Assembly: GCA_943372645.1 (NCBI GenBank)
Contig: CALRZN010000006.1
Coordinates: 124,001-188,000, forward strand
DNA length: 64,000 nucleotides
Reading direction: 5' to 3'
DNA from: VBWE01 sp943372645
GTDB taxonomy: Bacteria > Bacteroidota > Bacteroidia > Palsa-965
The notes beneath the pieces were generated by a model, which was given only the letters and a program-made list of their open reading frames with translations, ran no database searches and was not told where the DNA came from. Of the stretch, positions 41,361 to 49,806 are shown piece after piece (the first letter of the stretch is position 1; every line of letters starts with the position of its first letter). A program made the position numbers and the translations under genes.

Positions 41361-42103
41361 AAAGAAACATGATTCAGATACGTAAAACCGTTGCAGCCGC
41401 ATTGCTCATGCTGGGTGCGTTTTCGTGTACCGACGATCCGGATGCGGACTTTGTAACGCGTGAATTTACAGTTACTGATTTTCATACCATTGAAATAGAC
41501 GGTGTGTATGAAATCGAACTGGTGCAGGATACGGTATGCAAAGTAACCATGACGGCATCGCCGCGGGTGTTTGATAAGAATACCATTTCAGTAAACGACA
41601 GTGTGCTTACCATGCACGAAAAACACGGCAGCCACTGGCTCCATCCCCGCGAAAGCAATTCGAAAGTGGTGATTCATGTGAACCACCTGAAACGCATGAA
41701 TGTACACGAAGCCTGCAGCCTGTTCACCGCCGGACCGCTCGGGCACGGAACAGACGAAATCGGTATGGTGGTGGATTATGCGAAAATGATGGAGGCCGAC
41801 CTGGAACTGGGTTGCGGAACATTTTATTACTGGAACGATCCGAACGGTGCGTATATAAAACTGCGCGGCCGTACCAATAATCTGAAACTCTGGAATACCG
41901 GACTGGCACAGGTAGATGCTTCTGCAGTGACAGCATCGTATGTGCTGGCCGATAATGGTTCACAGGGCGGACTGAAGGTGCGTGCCCTGCAAACGCTGGA
42001 GTATAAACTGACAAACACCGGCAACATTGTGTATTATGGTTCGCCGCCGCAGATCAGTCCGCTGGGAAATACCGGTACCGGGCAACTCATAAAGGCCGAC
42101 TGA
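41357..42103 (+). CDS. GIN-domain (DUF2807) lipoprotein
   Basis: 248 residues. Lipoprotein signal ending MLGAFSC, Cys at about 24. The GIN/DUF2807 adhesin-like domain is recognisable from FHTIEIDGVYEIELVQD, VNDSVLTMHEKHGS, KVVIHVNHLKRMNVHEACSL and LRGRTNNLKLWNTGLAQVDA. The family is a head-like beta-helix domain of putative surface adhesins. Coupling to the acyloxyacyl hydrolase by an ATGA overlap suggests a joint envelope role. The exact partner is unknown. Confidence 0.85.
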   Translation: MKRNMIQIRKTVAAALLMLGAFSCTDDPDADFVTREFTVTDFHTIEIDGVYEIELVQDTVCKVTMTASPRVFDKNTISVNDSVLTMHEKHGSHWLHPRESNSKVVIHVNHLKRMNVHEACSLFTAGPLGHGTDEIGMVVDYAKMMEADLELGCGTFYYWNDPNGAYIKLRGRTNNLKLWNTGLAQVDASAVTASYVLADNGSQGGLKVRALQTLEYKLTNTGNIVYYGSPPQISPLGNTGTGQLIKAD

Positions 42104-42238
42104 TTCTTTACTGAAAAATAAAACCACCGTACAGGCAACCTTTGCGCAGCCCGCAACGACTAATAAGCGGTACAATTATTGTTCAATTGCGTTAACTTCG
42201 TAGTTCACAAACCGGCCACAGCCGATTGTTTTTTTAAC

Positions 42239-43531
42239 ATGAGAAAATTTGTTGCTGTTGTCCTGCTGTTGTTGCCGCTTTCTGCAGGTGCTGTTACGCC
42301 CGATTCAACGGATTATTATTCGGATAATACACTCCGTTATGAAAATCACATTTACCGCAAAAACGTCGCCACGCCGCTGCTCATCCAGGCCGGTGTACCT
42401 ATGAGCGACCCGGTTATCCGGCTCAACGGTACCGATCAACTGGAACTGAGTTTTGATGACCTGGAAAGTGATTACAAGACGTATTACTACACAATTATTC
42501 ATTGTTCGGCCAACTGGCAACCCTCGAACATCATGAATTCAGAATACCTCGACGGATTTTACGACAACCCGATTAACGATTACCGCTATTCGCGGAATAC
42601 GATACAGAAGTACACGCACTATTTTGTAAAATTTCCGAATGAGAACCTGAAAATCCTGCGTTCGGGCAATTACATCGTGCATGTGTTTCTCGATAACGAT
42701 CATGAAAAGTCAGTGCTCACGCGCCGCTTCATGGTGTTTGAAGAAAAAGTGAGCATCACCGCCCGCGCACACCAGTCCACCATCATCGAAGACCGCAACT
42801 ACAAACAGGAAGTAGATTTCACAATCAACACGGCAGGCCAGAATATTTCCAATCCCTACGGTGAATTATCGGTGGTGCTTTCGCAGAACAACCGCATGGA
42901 CAATGCCATTACCGGCCTGAAGCCGCAGTTTGTGAAAGGCGACCTGCTCGAATACGATTACGACGATGTGAATGTATTCAAAGGCGGCAGCGAATTCCGT
43001 TTATGCGATACACGCAGCCTGCGTTACCAGAACGACCGCATCCTGAAATTTACGTACGAAGACAAGCAGAATCATGTGTACATGATTAATGATGACAAAC
43101 GCACGTTTAAGCGCTATGTTTCGCAGAACGACATCAACGGACGTTTTCTCATTCACATGGAAGATTTTGATGCCGGTTACGAGGGCGATTATGCGTTCGT
43201 ACATTTTTTCCTCCCGTTTGATCCGCCCACTACCGAAGGAAATATTTACCTCTTCGGCGCATTTACCGACTGGGCCTGCAAACCAGAGTACAAGATGCAG
43301 TACAACAAAGAGCGGAAAGGATACGAAGCCACGGTGTACATGAAGCAGGGCTATTACAATTACGAATACGTAATCCTGCGCGACAATGAAAAGGCTGCGG
43401 ATGAATTTTTTATCGAAGGCATGCACTGGGAAACCACCAACGAGTATTTTATTTACGTGTATCAGCGCCCGGCCGGTACGCAATACGATCAGCTTGTAGG
43501 CTACAAGCGGGTGGGGATGAACCAGCAGTAA
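42239..43531 (+). CDS. Type IX secretion system plug protein (DUF5103)
   Basis: 430 residues. Signal peptide (KFVAVVLLLLPLSAGAV). DUF5103 motifs: NDNTLRYENHIYRKNV-type N terminus, LELSFDDLESDYKTYYYTII near 78, YLDGFYDNPINDYRYSRNT near 107, and a C-terminal E-set-like region (LFGAFTDWACKPEYKMQYN). In Flavobacterium johnsoniae a protein of this family plugs the SprA translocon channel. The start at 42239 restores the signal peptide; the frame reaches 42179 but adds non-signal residues. A TAACTTCG near-consensus box lies at 42193-42200. Confidence 0.88.
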   Translation: MRKFVAVVLLLLPLSAGAVTPDSTDYYSDNTLRYENHIYRKNVATPLLIQAGVPMSDPVIRLNGTDQLELSFDDLESDYKTYYYTIIHCSANWQPSNIMNSEYLDGFYDNPINDYRYSRNTIQKYTHYFVKFPNENLKILRSGNYIVHVFLDNDHEKSVLTRRFMVFEEKVSITARAHQSTIIEDRNYKQEVDFTINTAGQNISNPYGELSVVLSQNNRMDNAITGLKPQFVKGDLLEYDYDDVNVFKGGSEFRLCDTRSLRYQNDRILKFTYEDKQNHVYMINDDKRTFKRYVSQNDINGRFLIHMEDFDAGYEGDYAFVHFFLPFDPPTTEGNIYLFGAFTDWACKPEYKMQYNKERKGYEATVYMKQGYYNYEYVILRDNEKAADEFFIEGMHWETTNEYFIYVYQRPAGTQYDQLVGYKRVGMNQQ

Positions 43532-43761
43532 AAATTACAAACCCGGGTTGTCCCGTAATTCACAGGCGTTTCTTTTTTAGGATGTTTCCGGCTCCTGCGG
43601 GCCGGATGAATCCCGTTTATTCATGTTTCGGAAAAGTTAATTTCTGCCATTGAAATCAATGAATCACCGTTCATAATGGTGTTAAGAATTGTTTTGTTTT
43701 GTTCGCTTTAAAGTTGTTTTATTTAATGATATAATTGAATTGTAATTTTAAAATACAACTC

Positions 43762-45435
43762 ATGAAAAAGGGCAATCTGACAATACTGATATGTTTATTA
43801 TCTGTATGCGCTGAAGCACAAAGTTCCCGTGAATGGGGCTCATACTTTGGTGGCGGAGCAATTGATTTACCGTATGATATTACAACCGATCCTACGGGTA
43901 ATGTAATTCTTACAGGACAGACAGAATCGCCCACGGGTATTGCGTACCAGGGGTTTCAGCAGAGCTACGGCGGGCAAAAGGATGCATTCCTGGTGAAGGC
44001 GGATGCCATGGGAAATATCATGTGGGGAACTTATTTCGGCGGAATGATGGCCGAATCGGGAACAGGTGTTGCAACCGATGCTTCGGGGAATATTTATATG
44101 GCCGGCAATACGCGGAGTACCTCCGGAATTGCTACGCCGGGTGCTTACCTGGATACGATTACCAACCCGTTTACCAATTATGGATTCCTGGCGCGGTTTG
44201 ATGCGGGCGGAAACCGGGTATGGGCGACATATTTCCTGGTACTGGGTATTAATGATGTTGCCTGCGATCTTGATGGCAATATTTACATAACCGGGATTGC
44301 AGACGCCAGTTCACAGATTCCCCCGGGGGGCTTTCAGCCAGCATCAGGCGGGGGGGCGGACGGTTTCATTGCCAAATTCAGTCCTTCGGGTGCGCTCATC
44401 TGGGCGACCTATTATGGCGGTTCGGCAGCTGATTATTTTAAACAGGTTGCGGTTGATGTTTCCGGTAATGTTTATGCGGCTGGTACTACCCAGAGTGCCA
44501 ATGCGATAGCTTCGGGCGGTTTTCAGAATACGTATGGGGGAATCGAAGATGCAGTTGTGGTGAAGTTTGATGCAAACGGAAACCGGTTGTGGGCATCGTA
44601 TTACGGAGGCGCAGACTATGAAATGGCAAATTCCGTTGCATCAGACGAACTCGGCAACGTTTACATTGCCGGTTCTACTTCCAGCACATCGGGTATTGCT
44701 GCAGGTGGGTTTCAGAATGCAATGACCAGTACCAATAATTATTACCACGATTGTTTCCTTGCCAAATTTGATGCTGCGGGAAACCGCCTCTGGGCAACGT
44801 ATTACGGAGGTAACAGTATGGACCACATGGGTAATGTTGATGTTGATAAAAACAATCATGCTTACCTCAGCGGAGCAACACGCAGTGCCGGAGGAATCGC
44901 CTCCGGCGGATACGAGAACAACCTGGTAGGAATTAGCAACACATTTGTTGCAGAATTTGATCCTGCCGGAAACCGCCTGTGCGCCACCTATTACTGCAAT
45001 GATTTAAACGGTATCGGTTTCAACGGTGCAGGGGTTTCACTGGTAACCGATAATTTCGGAAATGTGTTCCATTGCGGAAATACAAACGATACTGCCGGTA
45101 TTGCAGCAGGTGGTTTTCAGAATACGTTTGGCGGCGGTGTATGGGATGTGTTTGTAGTGAAATTTAAAAGCTGTTCGTCAACTGCTGTTGCTGAACAGGA
45201 ATACCAGCCCGGTCTGCTCCAGCTATTCCCGAATCCGGCAGCTGACGCATTTACCGTTAAAACAACAGAAGCCGGTGAAATTCGCATGTACAACGTACAG
45301 GGCAAACTGGTTGACCAGCGGATACTCAGCGCAGGTGAAACCGTATTGGATTTAACGGAAACCGCGGCCGGTTTATACACGCTGCAGTTCATCTCCCCGA
45401 AAGGATATTCGATTCAGAAACTGATCCGGAAATAG
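43762..45435 (+). CDS. SBBP-repeat beta-propeller T9SS protein
   Basis: 557 residues. Signal peptide (MKKGNLTILICLLSVCAEAQ), then about seven SBBP-type repeats of 60 to 65 residues, each with a WATYYGG-like strand, a GNVYIAGST-like strand and GGFQNTYGG-like turn. The C terminus (LLQLFPNPAADAFTVKT, EIRMYNVQGKLVDQR, ETAAGLYTLQFISPKG) is a T9SS type A sorting domain. The start at 43762 places the signal peptide correctly. It may be an outer-surface or secreted propeller with binding function. Its stop lies 15 bases from the convergent barrel gene. Confidence 0.88.
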   Translation: MKKGNLTILICLLSVCAEAQSSREWGSYFGGGAIDLPYDITTDPTGNVILTGQTESPTGIAYQGFQQSYGGQKDAFLVKADAMGNIMWGTYFGGMMAESGTGVATDASGNIYMAGNTRSTSGIATPGAYLDTITNPFTNYGFLARFDAGGNRVWATYFLVLGINDVACDLDGNIYITGIADASSQIPPGGFQPASGGGADGFIAKFSPSGALIWATYYGGSAADYFKQVAVDVSGNVYAAGTTQSANAIASGGFQNTYGGIEDAVVVKFDANGNRLWASYYGGADYEMANSVASDELGNVYIAGSTSSTSGIAAGGFQNAMTSTNNYYHDCFLAKFDAAGNRLWATYYGGNSMDHMGNVDVDKNNHAYLSGATRSAGGIASGGYENNLVGISNTFVAEFDPAGNRLCATYYCNDLNGIGFNGAGVSLVTDNFGNVFHCGNTNDTAGIAAGGFQNTFGGGVWDVFVVKFKSCSSTAVAEQEYQPGLLQLFPNPAADAFTVKTTEAGEIRMYNVQGKLVDQRILSAGETVLDLTETAAGLYTLQFISPKGYSIQKLIRK

Positions 45436-45450
45436 CAATGCGTTTGTTTT

Positions 45451-46191
45451 TCAGATCCGGAAACCAATTGCCAGCGCAATCGAGCGGTTGAAAATGAGCA
45501 GGTCGTTGCTTTCGTTGTAACCCAGGTAATGGTACTTGGACAGGGCGTGGCGATAAACCAGTTCAAAAAATACAGACTGGTCGGAATGGTTAAACTTGGT
45601 ATCAACACCGATTCCGCCGGTTAAAACGTTGCCGATGGCAGGGCCGATAATCTGGTTCTGAAATGGCATATCCACACGGCCGTTGTAAATTTCTTTTCCT
45701 GAACTGATCTGCGTTATTGAGCTGCTGTGGCTGCCTTCGATCTTGAGTCCGTAACCACCAAGCAGGTAAAGCTGCGTGTTCAGGTTCGATTCGTTCGGCA
45801 GCAGGCCAACGCGGAAAAGCAGCGGTAAGTGCAGTTCGTAGGTGCGCAGGCGGTGCGTGTAATCGTAAATGTGATCGTACTTGGTATCGTAACCCGGTGC
45901 AAAATAGTAGCTGTTAAAACTGCATGACTGGCTCAGGAATTCTGCACCGAAAAGAATACGGAAATTTTCAGCGATAATAACTTCACCGCGCGCATTTACC
46001 CCGAAACCGGCGCGTGGTTTTGCAGGATCTGCATGGCGCAGGTCCGGTTCGAAAATAGAAACCAGTCCGAATGCGGAAGTGCTGAAACCCATCATGCTGT
46101 GGCGGCGGCTGGCAGCCTGCGGAAATGGTGACGACCACAGCACAGTGCTCATTACAAGCAGGGCAACGGTTTGTAGGATTCGTATGCGCAT
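45451..46191 (-). CDS. Outer-membrane beta-barrel protein
   Basis: 246 residues. Signal peptide (QTVALLVMSTVLWSSPF), then alternating amphipathic strands (GFGVNARGEVIIAENFRILFG, LRTYELHLPLLFRVGL, LGGYGLKIEGS) and a C-terminal aromatic-ending strand (RSIALAIGFRI). It resembles PorT-type Bacteroidota barrels. It is the last gene of the permease operon, 20 bases after the amidohydrolase, so it may be the porin of that system. This role is inferred only from position. Confidence 0.75.
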   Translation of the reverse strand: MRIRILQTVALLVMSTVLWSSPFPQAASRRHSMMGFSTSAFGLVSIFEPDLRHADPAKPRAGFGVNARGEVIIAENFRILFGAEFLSQSCSFNSYYFAPGYDTKYDHIYDYTHRLRTYELHLPLLFRVGLLPNESNLNTQLYLLGGYGLKIEGSHSSSITQISSGKEIYNGRVDMPFQNQIIGPAIGNVLTGGIGVDTKFNHSDQSVFFELVYRHALSKYHYLGYNESNDLLIFNRSIALAIGFRI

Positions 46192-46211
46192 AACGATAAG
46201 CGGCGTTTGGT

Positions 46212-47951
46212 TTACTGGCCGAATATTTTTTCCCCGCTAATGTACGTAGCTTTTGGTTTAACTCCGGGTATTTTATCAGGCGAAATTTGCATTAAGTCTC
46301 CATCCAATATCAAAAAGTCGGCCATTTTCCCTTTTTCGATCGATCCTTTCTCCTTGTCTTCGCGGTTGGCATAAGCCGCCCAGGTGGTCATGCCGCGCAG
46401 CGCCTGCTCGCGGGTGAGTGCGTTTGCGGGCTGGTAACCACCTTCCGGGTAGTTTTTCAGGTCTTTGCGCACCACCGCTGCATAAAAGGTGTAAAACGGG
46501 CTGATGTTTTCTACCGGGAAATCGGTTCCCAGCGCCAGCACGCCCGCCTGCTGCAGCAGATCATTATAAGCGTACGCAGTGGTTACACGTTCCGCACCGA
46601 GACGGTCACCCGCCCAGTACATATCGCTGGTGGCGTGTGTGGGCTGCACGGATGGAATGATTTTCATTTTCATCGCACCGCCTAATTTTTCCTGGTCGGC
46701 TTTGCTTACCACCTGTGCATGTTCAATGCGCCAGCGTGGATCAGCAGCTTTGCCCAGCAGGCTACTGTACAATTCAATCACCATGCGGTTGGCCGAATCG
46801 CCGATGCAATGTGTGTTTACCTGGAAGCCGTGCTGCTGGCACTGTGCAAATTTTTCTTCAAAGTGTTTGCGTGTGCTCAGCAGGAAACCGATTTCGTGCG
46901 GGCGGTCTGCGTAAGGGCGGAGCAGGCAGGCCCCGCGCGAACCGAGCGCACCGTCGGCATAAAATTTAAACGAACACACGGTAAGGCGGTCGGTTTTTAT
47001 CGGCCCGGTTTTAAAATAGTATTCGTAATTCGGTGTGCTGTCGCTGATCATGGCGTAGACGCGCATTTTCAGTTCGCCCGATGCATGCAGTTTACTGATT
47101 GCATCAATTTCGTTTTTCATCAGCCCTGCATCGCTTACGCTGGTAATGCCCAGGGCAACACAATTGGTTTGCGCAGCCAGCAGCGCCGTGCGATACGTAT
47201 CATCGCTGTGCGGCGGAATTACTTTTTTCACCAGGTCAACCGCATTATCAACCAAAATGCCGGTTACGCGGTGCGAGGGATAATTCATGTGTTTCAGTTC
47301 GGTCACTTCGGCCGGTTTCAGGTCCGGGTCGTTTGCGGGATCAATGGATTTTACTTCAACTGTTCCGCCGCTTACGCTGGTCATGTAATTGATGCGCGCA
47401 CGGCGCAGCGCTTCGCCATTGGCAAGAGCGGCATGTCCGTCAATGCGCGTGAGCAGCACCGGGCGGTTGGGAAACAGCGAGTCAAGTGCATACCGGTCGG
47501 GAAATTCTTTTTTCTCCCAGTCGTTCTGATCCCAGCCTCTCCCGATAATCCATTCCGATTTTGAGGAAGCCGCAAATGTTTTTACACGCGCCAGCACTTC
47601 ATCAAACGATTTGGTTCCCACCAGGTCGGCTTCCTGCAAACCAAGTCCGTAATGCAGGAAATGGCAATGCGCATCAATAAATCCGGGATACACCGGGCTT
47701 CCGGCGGCATCTATCATTTGCTCCGCTGTGTAATGCGCCAGTATGGAATCGTTTTTACCGACCGCAATAATTTTACCGTCACGAACCGCAAAACTTTCGG
47801 CAATGGTGAATGCACTGTCCACCGTATAAACCACGGCATGATGTACAATCAGATCTGCTTTTTCTTTCTGTGCTTCGCCGGAACAGGCTGCGAAAAAAAG
47901 TGACAGTGCAATTCCCGCCAGGGAAAAAGTAAAACGTGTGTTCTGTTTCAT
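46212..47951 (-). CDS. YtcJ-like amidohydrolase lipoprotein
   Basis: 579 residues. Lipoprotein signal ending LFFAACSG, Cys at about 23. Amidohydrolase_3 features: PVYPGFIDAHCHFLHYG with the HxH metal motif near 90, IDGHAALANGEALRR near 175, GALGSRGACLLRPYADRP near 310 carrying a Gly/Arg loop, CIGDSANRMVIELYSS near 400, and LALGTDFPVENISPFYTFYA near 480 with the metal Asp. It should hydrolyse an amide, imide or cyclic bond in the periplasm or on the outside. It follows the Rieske gene by 3 bases. Confidence 0.85.
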   Translation of the reverse strand: MKQNTRFTFSLAGIALSLFFAACSGEAQKEKADLIVHHAVVYTVDSAFTIAESFAVRDGKIIAVGKNDSILAHYTAEQMIDAAGSPVYPGFIDAHCHFLHYGLGLQEADLVGTKSFDEVLARVKTFAASSKSEWIIGRGWDQNDWEKKEFPDRYALDSLFPNRPVLLTRIDGHAALANGEALRRARINYMTSVSGGTVEVKSIDPANDPDLKPAEVTELKHMNYPSHRVTGILVDNAVDLVKKVIPPHSDDTYRTALLAAQTNCVALGITSVSDAGLMKNEIDAISKLHASGELKMRVYAMISDSTPNYEYYFKTGPIKTDRLTVCSFKFYADGALGSRGACLLRPYADRPHEIGFLLSTRKHFEEKFAQCQQHGFQVNTHCIGDSANRMVIELYSSLLGKAADPRWRIEHAQVVSKADQEKLGGAMKMKIIPSVQPTHATSDMYWAGDRLGAERVTTAYAYNDLLQQAGVLALGTDFPVENISPFYTFYAAVVRKDLKNYPEGGYQPANALTREQALRGMTTWAAYANREDKEKGSIEKGKMADFLILDGDLMQISPDKIPGVKPKATYISGEKIFGQ

Positions 47952-47954
47952 ACG

Positions 47955-49043
47955 TTAAAATTGATTCAATGCATCGGCCAGCAACCGGTGAAAATGGTGT
48001 GTACCTGTTTCGCGCGTGGGCGAGTAGCGGCCGCTTTTGTAAAAGGAGGATTTCACGCCTTTCTGCACCGCTTCAACAATGGCTTCGTCTTCACGCTCCA
48101 CTTTATCTAACTGCGCACCGGCACCCAATTCCAGTTTTGTTTCATCAAGTATATAGGTGAGAAACGAAACCCGCGTAAGCGCCGTGCCGAGTGGCCGCAC
48201 GATGTTGAGTGATAATCCCCACGGATAAAAATTGAACATGAGGTTCGGAAACACCCACCAGTAATAGGCAGATACCTGCTTGCCGTAATCCGGCGAATCA
48301 GCAGGCAGTTCAAACACATGTTCGCCGCCCCGCGAAATACCGAGCTGCAGGTTCGACCAGGGAAAAAGTTCCGTGGTGTAATTGCTGTAATCGAGTGCCG
48401 CGCTCAGATCGGCATGCACATACGGAATATGAAATCCTTCAAGATAATTTTCACAATACAGCGCCCAGTTTGCTTTCACGAGGTAATCGCGCGAACGCAC
48501 CGGGTCTTTGCGCAGCTGTTCAAACGGAAACCAGTGCATGCGTGCAAGCATGTCGCCGAAAAATGCAGCAGCAGGTGCAGCGGGATTTACGGATGCAAAA
48601 ACAAACGGCTCTTTTTCAAAATGCGGAACCGCGTGCAGGTTATCGGCTGCTGACGGAAAATTTTCCACGCCTTCAAATTCCGGCATAAACTGGAATTTTC
48701 CGTCGGCCTGAAAACGCCGCCCGTGGTATTTGCAGCGGATGTGTTGCGCGCTGCAGGGCGCATCAATAAGCAGGTTGCCGCGGTGGGTGCACACGTTCGA
48801 CAGGCAATGCAGCGCGCCGGATTTATCGCGGCTCAGCAGCAACGGTTCATCAAGGTACCCTTCAAGCAAGGTGTGCGGAAAAAGCTGCTGCGGCAGGCGG
48901 ATGTCAGCAGTATCGGCCACGGGCTGCCACGAACGGGCAAATACAGCCGCTTTCGAACGGATGAAATAATTTTTGCCGGTGTAAAGTTCAACCGGCGGCG
49001 TGTGCGCTTTACGGATATCGGGATCGATAACCAGCTGGTTCAT
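47955..49043 (-). CDS. Rieske-type aromatic-ring/quaternary-amine oxygenase, alpha subunit
   Basis: 362 residues. The Rieske [2Fe-2S] ligands are CTHRGNLL near 86 and CKYHGRRF near 106. The catalytic domain carries ALYCENYLEGFHIPYVH near 195, which supplies the two Fe-binding His (FHIPYVH), and a likely Asp/Glu ligand in EREDEAIVEAV near 315. It should oxygenate a substrate with electrons from a reductase, which is not in the window. Choline-monooxygenase-like or stachydrine demethylase-like enzymes are the nearest named groups I can think of. It overlaps the SDR gene by 4 bases. Confidence 0.85.
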   Translation of the reverse strand: MNQLVIDPDIRKAHTPPVELYTGKNYFIRSKAAVFARSWQPVADTADIRLPQQLFPHTLLEGYLDEPLLLSRDKSGALHCLSNVCTHRGNLLIDAPCSAQHIRCKYHGRRFQADGKFQFMPEFEGVENFPSAADNLHAVPHFEKEPFVFASVNPAAPAAAFFGDMLARMHWFPFEQLRKDPVRSRDYLVKANWALYCENYLEGFHIPYVHADLSAALDYSNYTTELFPWSNLQLGISRGGEHVFELPADSPDYGKQVSAYYWWVFPNLMFNFYPWGLSLNIVRPLGTALTRVSFLTYILDETKLELGAGAQLDKVEREDEAIVEAVQKGVKSSFYKSGRYSPTRETGTHHFHRLLADALNQF

Positions 49044-49792
49044 TTGCGGATCACGGTTGTTGAGTTGGCCTGTGCGGCCGGTGTAATCACAATGTCGAGT
49101 ATGTTTACGTGCGCCGGCCGTGTGGCGGCCCAGAACACCGTTTCAGCAATGTCTTCGCCGGTAAGCGGCTGTATGCCGTTGTAAACCGATTTCGCGCGGG
49201 CTTCGTCGCCTTTAAAACGTACAATCGAAAACTCGGTTTCTGCCAGTCCGGGTGCAACCTGTGTAACGCGGATGCCGTGCGGTACAAGATCAATGCGCAT
49301 GGCGCGGTTCAGTGCATCCACGGCGTGTTTGGTGGCGCAGTACACATTGCCGCTGGCATACACTTCTTTGCCCGCAACCGATCCGATGTTTACGATATGG
49401 CCTTTGCCCCGCGCAATCAGCAGTGGTGAAATGGTGCGCGTCATGTACAGCAGGCCTTTGATGTTCGTATCAATCATGCGTTCCCAGTCGTCGGTAACGC
49501 CTTCGTTGATCGGGTTCATGCCTGCGGCCAGCCCGGCGTTGTTTACGAGCACATCAATATTTTTCCATTCCCCGTCGAGGCTGTCAATCGCGGCTTTCAC
49601 TTCCTGCAGGTTTCGGATATCAAAACAAAGTGCTTTTGTTTTTACGCCGTATTTTTCGCGCAGGTTTTTCTCCATCACATCCAGGCGCACTTTGCGGCGC
49701 CCGGCAACAATCACGTCCCAGCCGTTAGCTGCAAATTTTTCTGCGGTGGCTTTGCCGAATCCTGCCGTAGCACCTGTTACAAATACGAGCAT
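49040..49792 (-). CDS. Short-chain dehydrogenase/reductase
   Basis: 250 residues. SDR fold with the NAD(P) loop VTGATAGFGKATAEKF, the NNAG motif near 90, the catalytic Ser in GSVAGKEVY near 140, and YCATK near 152. Its overall form resembles E. coli YdfG (serine/malonic semialdehyde NADP oxidoreductase). The C terminus ends ANSTTVIRK. It is encoded between the permease and the Rieske oxygenase, with a 14-base gap and a 4-base overlap. It likely reduces or oxidises an aldehyde or alcohol intermediate. Confidence 0.9.
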   Translation of the reverse strand: MLVFVTGATAGFGKATAEKFAANGWDVIVAGRRKVRLDVMEKNLREKYGVKTKALCFDIRNLQEVKAAIDSLDGEWKNIDVLVNNAGLAAGMNPINEGVTDDWERMIDTNIKGLLYMTRTISPLLIARGKGHIVNIGSVAGKEVYASGNVYCATKHAVDALNRAMRIDLVPHGIRVTQVAPGLAETEFSIVRFKGDEARAKSVYNGIQPLTGEDIAETVFWAATRPAHVNILDIVITPAAQANSTTVIRK

Positions 49793-49806
49793 ATAATAAA
49801 GTGCGT

